A stretch of DNA of 9,736 bases, taken from positions 1-9,736 of the forward strand of contig JBBRHH010000205.1 of NCBI GenBank assembly GCA_038222915.1, in the 5' to 3' direction. This document shows, in pieces, positions 5,634 to 9,736 of the stretch; the stretch's first letter is position 1, and each line of letters starts with the position of its first letter. The notes under the pieces are model-generated. The model made no database searches. It had not been told where the DNA came from and was given only the letters and a program-made list of their open reading frames with translations. This DNA is from JBBRHH01 sp038222915 (GTDB lineage: Bacteria; Planctomycetota; Phycisphaerae; Tepidisphaerales; Tepidisphaeraceae). A program made the translations under genes and the position numbers.

Positions 5634-7412
5634 ATGCAGACGCGTTCTGATGGCGGCCGTGGCCGAAGTTCTTCTGTTTTCGAAAAGAACCTGCCTGACC
5701 TTCGAGGCAAAAGCGATGTCTTACGCGCGGCCATCGAATCGCTGGAGGTTCGCCGGTTGTTCGCGGCCATCACCGTGACCACCGTTGCCGACGACCTCTC
5801 GCCCGGTGACGGCAGCGTTTCGTTGCGTGAGGCGATCACGGCGATTAACGCCGGAAACGATCTGGGTGACACAACCATTACCGCCCAGAATCCCGGTACC
5901 TTCGGGAGCAACGATACCATTGATTTCAATATCCCCGGCGCCGGTGTTCATACGATCAACGTGGGCAGCGATGCCAGCGCGGCGGGCATCGCTTTGCCAA
6001 TTATCAACAACTCGGTGCTGATCGACGGATACACGCAGGGGGTAGCGAGCGTGAACACGCTGGCCAACGGGGATAACGCAGTCATTCTTGTCGAGTTGAA
6101 CGGGGGGGCGGGTGGTCTCGCGAATGACGACGGCCTGCACCTCCACGCCGGCGACATCACCGTTCGCGGCCTGGCCATCAATCGGTTTAATGGGCCTGGA
6201 ATTCACATTGACGGCCTCGGCGGTGACACGATCAGCGGCAACTTCATTGGTACGGACGCCAGCGGGACTGCGGCACGGGGCAACGTCGAGGGCATTGGCA
6301 TAATAAAGAGCGATAACAACCTCGTCGGCGGCACGACGGCCGCGGCCCGTAACGTCATCTCGGGCAATTCCTCGAGCGGCGTATTATTTAGTGGGAACAA
6401 CGGTCGCAACCTCGTCGAGGGCAACTTCATCGGTACCGATGTGACCGGCACCGCCGACCTGGGAAACCGCGGCGATGGCGTGTTTCTATTGGGTGCCTCC
6501 CAAAACATTATCGGCGGCACTGTTGCTGCCGCCGGCAACACGATTGCCTTTAATCACCTCTCGGGGGTTAACGTTCTCGATGGCTCAAGCATTGGCAACA
6601 CCTTCCGTCATAACTCGATATTCGGGAACTTGAAGATCGGCATCGATCTGGCCAACAATGGGGTTACGCTGAACGACGGCGGGGATGCCGACGGGGGTGA
6701 GAATAACCTGCAAAATTCACCGGTGCTGAGCACCTCTGACACCAGCGCCAGTGGCACGACGATCACAGGCTCGTTGAACAGCCTTGCCAATCAGGCCTTC
6801 CTGATTGACTTTTATTCCAATCCGCAGTTAAGTCCCGCCCCCAGCGGACAGGGTAGGACGTTCATCGGAACGCTTCAGGTTATCACGGACAACAACGGCA
6901 ATGTGCAGTTCAGCCCCAAGTTTGCCGCTGTCGTACCGGCGGGGCAATTCATCAGCGCGACGGCGACCAGCACCGTTACTTCACCCTTTGGCGATACGTC
7001 GGAGTTTTCACCGTTTGTGGATGTGAGCGGTCCGGTCTCGCCTCCGCCGCCTCCGGTGTCTCCGCCGCCGCCACCGGCATCTCCACCACCTCCTCCGGTT
7101 ATGGGTGGCGGCGTGCTTACGACCCAGAAGCGCAATTTCACCGCCAATCATGGGCAGACGTTTAACGAGTGGCTCGGGACGTTCACGGACGCGGCCGGAT
7201 TTGGATCGACTTCGAAATACACCGTCAGCATCAACTGGGGCGATGGCACGGCCGCCAGCAATGGATCGGTGGGCGCGGACCCGACCAAGGCGAAGCAGTT
7301 CAGAGTGTACGGCAGCCACAAATACACGAAGACGGGCGCGTTTCACGTGACGATTACGATTCACGACTCGGCCGGGAATTTCGTGATCAACAGTGTGATC
7401 ACGTCGCGATGA
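5634..7412 (+). CDS. LEPR-XLL protein with CSLREA-type beta-helix, Pro-rich linker and PKD domain
   Basis: A complete 592-residue protein with a strong ribosome binding site. Residues 34-45 (IESLEVRRLFAA) are a LEPR-XLL-type tag, followed directly by a CSLREA-like block (DGSVSLREAITAIN, 59-72) that usually opens right-handed parallel beta-helix domains. Residues about 95-345 form the helix, with recurring coils such as EGNFIGTDVTGTA (also GNFIGTDASGTA) and NLVGGTTAAARNVISGN / NIIGGTVAAAGNTIAFN, rich in Asn ladders. Residues about 360-462 are a beta-rich domain ending near FGDTSEFSPF. Residues 468-488 are three tandem (V/A)SPPPPP units forming a stiff linker. Residues about 495-590 look like a PKD/Ig-like domain, with INWGDGT at 533-539 and HKYTKTGAFHVTITIHD after it. 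Such beta-helices often bind or cut polysaccharide, but catalytic residues cannot be assigned from sequence alone. The architecture fits a cell-surface adhesin-like or carbohydrate-interacting protein. No classical signal peptide is seen. Confidence 0.9.
   Translation: MQTRSDGGRGRSSSVFEKNLPDLRGKSDVLRAAIESLEVRRLFAAITVTTVADDLSPGDGSVSLREAITAINAGNDLGDTTITAQNPGTFGSNDTIDFNIPGAGVHTINVGSDASAAGIALPIINNSVLIDGYTQGVASVNTLANGDNAVILVELNGGAGGLANDDGLHLHAGDITVRGLAINRFNGPGIHIDGLGGDTISGNFIGTDASGTAARGNVEGIGIIKSDNNLVGGTTAAARNVISGNSSSGVLFSGNNGRNLVEGNFIGTDVTGTADLGNRGDGVFLLGASQNIIGGTVAAAGNTIAFNHLSGVNVLDGSSIGNTFRHNSIFGNLKIGIDLANNGVTLNDGGDADGGENNLQNSPVLSTSDTSASGTTITGSLNSLANQAFLIDFYSNPQLSPAPSGQGRTFIGTLQVITDNNGNVQFSPKFAAVVPAGQFISATATSTVTSPFGDTSEFSPFVDVSGPVSPPPPPVSPPPPPASPPPPPVMGGGVLTTQKRNFTANHGQTFNEWLGTFTDAAGFGSTSKYTVSINWGDGTAASNGSVGADPTKAKQFRVYGSHKYTKTGAFHVTITIHDSAGNFVINSVITSR
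7035..7097 (+). repeat. Three 21-bp tandem units encoding (V/A)SPPPPP
   Basis: Three consecutive 7-codon units encode VSPPPPP, VSPPPPP and ASPPPPP within the beta-helix gene. The third codon positions differ between units, so the repeat is kept at protein level more than at DNA level. It forms the linker between the beta-rich region and the PKD domain. Confidence 0.85.
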
Positions 7413-7443
7413 TGATCGCGTGATGTGGTGCAGATCGCGGTAA

Positions 7444-7465
7444 CCGCACGGCTATTGGTGTGCGG
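7444..7465 (+). terminator. Weak hairpin downstream of the beta-helix gene
   Basis: The arms ccgcac (7444-7449) and gtgcgg (7460-7465) form a 6-bp stem with a 10-nt loop, starting 32 nt after the stop codon. A short ttttt lies only at about 7489-7493, too far away for a classical intrinsic terminator. The position is suggestive but the structure is weak. The rest of the 277-bp gap up to 7690 shows nothing clear. Confidence 0.2.
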
Positions 7466-7689
7466 CGTTCGGCGTAATCCTCGTCGTTTTTGGCGGGATA
7501 AAAGAGCGTTTAAGCTTCGCTGGGGTCGTGTGGTCGTGCATTGCAGTTCATTGGGTTCGGGAGAGGCAAAGCGGAGCACATGCCCAAACCGGCGATGGTA
7601 AATGCGCGCACCGAGACGCGCTCCGCTGCGCGTTGCGGCTAAACGATATTTTGTGCGATCGACTGGCGGGTGGGGGCGAACGTTGCGCG

Positions 7690-7932
7690 CTAGGTGGGTT
7701 TTTCGGTGCGTTTGGCGGCTACTGCGAGTCCTCCGCGGCGGCCTATTTCTGCCATGTGCTGGCGGTTTTTGGCTACGGCTAGTCCGCCTTTTCGGCCGGC
7801 GGAGCGGGCTTCGTCGGCGGTGAAGGTGTGGCCGGTGCCTAGTTGCTGGACGCGCTGACCGCCGAGGCGATTCCAGCGGAGGCGTTCTTCGGGGGTCATG
7901 CCCGCGAAGCCTGGCATTTTTTTCTTTTCCAT
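7690..7932 (-). CDS. KGG-repeat stress-type protein (YciG/GsiB-like)
   Basis: A small basic protein of 80 residues from the ATG at 7932. That start is chosen because MEKKKMPGFAGMTPEERLRW matches the usual N-terminus of this family (GFA.M.PE.R), whereas the longer frame from 8022 adds 30 unconvincing residues; the Shine-Dalgarno match (aaggg) is weak and distant. It has three glycine-pair repeats: NRLGG, AGRKGG and GRRGG, spaced by hydrophilic segments (HTFTADEARSAGRKGG, NRQHMAEIGRRGG). The KGG family includes general-stress and desiccation-linked hydrophilic proteins such as B. subtilis GsiB and E. coli YciG. By family, this one is likely a cytoplasmic, partly disordered protein induced by stress or starvation; no biochemical role is established. 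It stands alone, divergent from the zinc-ribbon gene. Confidence 0.82.
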   Translation of the reverse strand: MEKKKMPGFAGMTPEERLRWNRLGGQRVQQLGTGHTFTADEARSAGRKGGLAVAKNRQHMAEIGRRGGLAVAAKRTEKPT

Positions 7933-8208
7933 GACCGACGCCCTTCGATTTGAAATGCAGTGTGCAATATAGGCATGGGGACCGGTGGGGCGGAAGGTGG
8001 AATATTTTGCCATCGAGAACACTGATTATCCGGACGAACTGGCGTGCGTGTCCGGTCGAGCGCTGACATGGTGTCCTTTTGGATTTTGAGGCGAAAGAGC
8101 GCGGGATGGGCGCCAGTTTTGGAGCGACGTGATTATCGGTCACTATCGGATCGCGTGAACGGCACCTGTTTTGACATGGGCGTCCACTCGAAGGAAAGGA
8201 TTCTGACC
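7933..8208. other. Divergent spacer between KGG and zinc-ribbon genes
   Basis: This 276-bp gap should hold both promoters. The minus strand has tatatt at 7971-7966, a possible -10 box about 34 nt before the KGG start, without a recognisable -35. On the plus strand ttgaca at 8171-8176 lacks a -10 at the right distance. No other structure was seen. Confidence 0.4.
8191..8200 (+). promoter_or_regulatory. Ribosome binding site deciding the zinc-ribbon start
   Basis: The sequence aaggaaagga lies 8 nt before the ATG at 8209. It is a good Shine-Dalgarno-like purine run and sets the start at 8209 rather than at the earlier in-frame ATG at 8044, whose added 55 residues look non-coding. Confidence 0.55.
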
Positions 8209-8460
8209 ATGGGTTTTGTTCTCTGTCCCAACTGTGTTTCCATCGTATCGGACCTGCAGCCTGTGTGCCCGTGCGGGCAGCAATTGCCGAAGTCCGATCG
8301 TGTCCAGCGTCGCGTGTCGCGGTTGCCTGCGCCGCTGGAAAGGGTGCAACGGATTCGCTCGATAGTTCGCTCATTGCGCCGCCGGTTGCATCGGTCCACG
8401 GGAACGCGGTTGTATCTGCGCCGGCCGCCGCTGGCGGACCGGTTGTCTTCCAGTTGTTAA
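8209..8460 (+). CDS. Small putative zinc-ribbon protein
   Basis: An 83-residue frame with a good ribosome binding site. The N-terminal part (LCPNC at 5-9, then VCPCG at 19-23) has four cysteines (C6, C9, C20, C22) in a C-x2-C...C-x-C pattern, typical of a small zinc ribbon. The remaining 60 residues are very Arg-rich (about a third Arg) with no known domain, which could mean nucleic-acid binding or a wrong frame. The second plus-strand frame over about 8285-8455 reads as a more ordinary Ala/Pro/Val-rich sequence (for example SLIAPPVASVHGNAVVSAPA), so a frameshift after the zinc ribbon is possible. It converges with the efflux gene, 13 bp between stop codons. The zinc ribbon itself is fairly convincing; its function is unknown. 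Confidence 0.5.
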   Translation: MGFVLCPNCVSIVSDLQPVCPCGQQLPKSDRVQRRVSRLPAPLERVQRIRSIVRSLRRRLHRSTGTRLYLRRPPLADRLSSSC

Positions 8461-8473
8461 TAGTACAATTGCA

Positions 8474-9736
8474 TTATTGGGGTTTGGTGGTGGGTTGTTC
8501 GACGGCTTCCCATCCGCCGCCGAGGGCTTTGTAGAGGGCGACGATGTCGGCTGAGAGATCTCGCTCGCCCTGAGCGAGTTGATCTTCGGAGGCGAGCAGG
8601 GTGCGCTGGGCGTCGAGGACGGTGAGGAAGTTTTCCAGGCCCTTGTCGTAGCGGATGGTGGCGAGCTCCTTGGCGCGGCGGTTGGCGTTGACGCCTTCGA
8701 GGAGCGACTGGTGGCGGACGGCCTCGTTGGCGTAGGCGGTGAGGGCGTTTTCGACATCTTCGAGGGCGCTGAGAACGGTCTTCTGATAGGTGAAGAGGGC
8801 TTCCTGCTGGCGGGCATTTTGTACCTCGACGTTCCAGCGGATTCGGCCGGCGTCGAAGATGGGCCAGCTTACGGCCGGGCCGACAGACCAGAAGCGGCTG
8901 CTCCAGTTGAAGAGCTGGCTGGATTTTTCGCTTTGGAGGCCGAAGGAGCCGGTGAGGGAGAAACGGGGGAAGAGGTCGGCGGTGGCTGCGCCGATTCGGG
9001 CGTTTGAGGCGGCGTACTGGCGTTCGGCGCGGCGGATGTCGGGGCGACGCCTGAGGAGTTGAGAGGGGAGGCCGGCCGGGACGATCGGGGGCGGGGCGGG
9101 GATTGGGGAGGTTTTGTTGAGTTGATCCCAGAGATCGCCAGGCGCTTTGGCGGCGAGGATGGAGAGGCGGTGGGCGGCCTGGCGTGCGCCGGTTTCGAGG
9201 GAGGGGATTTGGGCGCTGGTGCTGGCGACCTGGGCGCGGGCGCGGACGACGTCGAGCTCGAGGTTGAGGCCGGCGTTGGTGCGGGAGATGAGGACGTCGA
9301 GGGTGCCGCGCTGGGAGTCGAGATTTTCGCGGGCGATGCGGATCTGGCGCTGGAAGCTGCGGAGCTCGACGTAGTTTCGCGCGACTTCGCCCATGAGGGT
9401 GACGAGGACATCGCGGCGATTTTCGACGGCGGCCTGGAGATCGGCATTGGCGGCTTCGACTTCGCGGCGGACACGGCCGAAAATGTCGACTTCCCAGTTG
9501 GCGTCGAAGCCGGCGTTGTAGAGATCGAATTCACTGGGGATGAGGTTGGAGATGTTGGAGCCGGCAGTGACCGAGGGAGAGGCTTTGGCACTTGCGCCCG
9601 TGCCACCCAGGGAGCCGCCGGCACCGCTGACGGAGCCGATCCCGGCGACGCCGGCGTTCTGGCTGATGTGGGTGCGGGTGTAGCCGCCGGTCACGTTGGC
9701 GTTGGGCCAGGCGTCGGCGGCGACGATGCCACGCTG
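8474..9736 (-). CDS. Outer membrane efflux protein, NodT/OprM family (5' end beyond window)
   Basis: The frame runs off the right edge: 420 residues are visible, missing the signal peptide/lipobox and the first part of the protein. The first in-frame GTG (9694) is not the real start, since the upstream codons continue the family sequence (DAWPNANVTGGYTRTH). Diagnostic OMF motifs are present: YNAGFDANWEVDIFGRVRR, then the coiled-coil-like helices (GEVARNYVELRSFQRQI), GLPSQLLRRRPDIRRAERQ at about 222-240, DLFPRFSLTGSFG, SWPIFDAGRI, and the C-terminal ALYKALGGGWE. Proteins of this family form a trimeric channel spanning outer membrane and periplasm, the exit duct of RND or ABC efflux pumps. It is read leftward and is probably the last gene of a pump operon whose adaptor and inner-membrane pump genes would lie to the right. 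A Gly/Ser/Ala-rich stretch at about residues 29-64 fits the variable surface loop. Confidence 0.95.
   Translation of the reverse strand, partial: QRGIVAADAWPNANVTGGYTRTHISQNAGVAGIGSVSGAGGSLGGTGASAKASPSVTAGSNISNLIPSEFDLYNAGFDANWEVDIFGRVRREVEAANADLQAAVENRRDVLVTLMGEVARNYVELRSFQRQIRIARENLDSQRGTLDVLISRTNAGLNLELDVVRARAQVASTSAQIPSLETGARQAAHRLSILAAKAPGDLWDQLNKTSPIPAPPPIVPAGLPSQLLRRRPDIRRAERQYAASNARIGAATADLFPRFSLTGSFGLQSEKSSQLFNWSSRFWSVGPAVSWPIFDAGRIRWNVEVQNARQQEALFTYQKTVLSALEDVENALTAYANEAVRHQSLLEGVNANRRAKELATIRYDKGLENFLTVLDAQRTLLASEDQLAQGERDLSADIVALYKALGGGWEAVEQPTTKPQ

Noticed and set aside
7361..8374. Minus-strand open frame (337 aa)
   Set aside because: It overlaps the KGG gene in another frame and the end of the beta-helix gene; it is Arg/Pro/His-rich without any recognisable domain.

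Overview
The window looks like an accessory region of a GC-rich, Gram-negative bacterium of the Planctomycetota, most likely the class Phycisphaerae (Tepidisphaera/Humisphaera-like). This rests on three proteins that each carry, near the N-terminus, the short motif (I)ESLExRxLLSA, the LEPR-XLL type of motif that is widespread on surface or secreted proteins of that phylum. It is also supported by their typical cargo domains (kelch propeller, jelly-roll-like module, CSLREA-type beta-helix, PKD) and by a NodT-type outer-membrane efflux protein, which implies a diderm envelope. The taxonomic placement is inference; there is no rRNA or marker gene here.

Layout from left to right. Positions 1-659 show no convincing gene. 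Positions 660-2249 (minus) hold a kelch-propeller LEPR-XLL protein with a C-terminal CARDB/Ig-like module. Positions 2250-2890 are non-coding and packed with inverted repeats, including an imperfect palindrome of about 165 bp. Positions 2890-3280 (minus) hold a broken kelch fragment that lines up with the first two and a half blades of the intact neighbour. Positions 3322-5127 (minus) hold a second LEPR-XLL protein with a jelly-roll-like N-terminal domain and a calcium-loop-like motif. Positions 5128-5633 form a divergent promoter region with a (CT)9 tract. Positions 5634-7412 (plus) hold a third LEPR-XLL protein with a parallel beta-helix, a proline-rich linker and a PKD domain. Positions 7690-7932 (minus) hold a small KGG-repeat stress-type protein, and 8209-8460 (plus) a small putative zinc-ribbon protein. 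From 8474 to the right edge (minus) lies the 3' part of an RND-type outer membrane efflux factor gene.

The three LEPR-XLL genes and the fragment form a run of likely surface or exported beta-rich proteins with unrelated cargo folds joined to nearly the same N-terminal tag. This suggests a shared export or sorting route rather than a shared enzymatic pathway. No enzyme catalytic motif was recognised in them. The right-hand genes (KGG protein, zinc ribbon, efflux factor) look unrelated; the efflux gene is probably the last gene of a pump operon that lies beyond the right edge.
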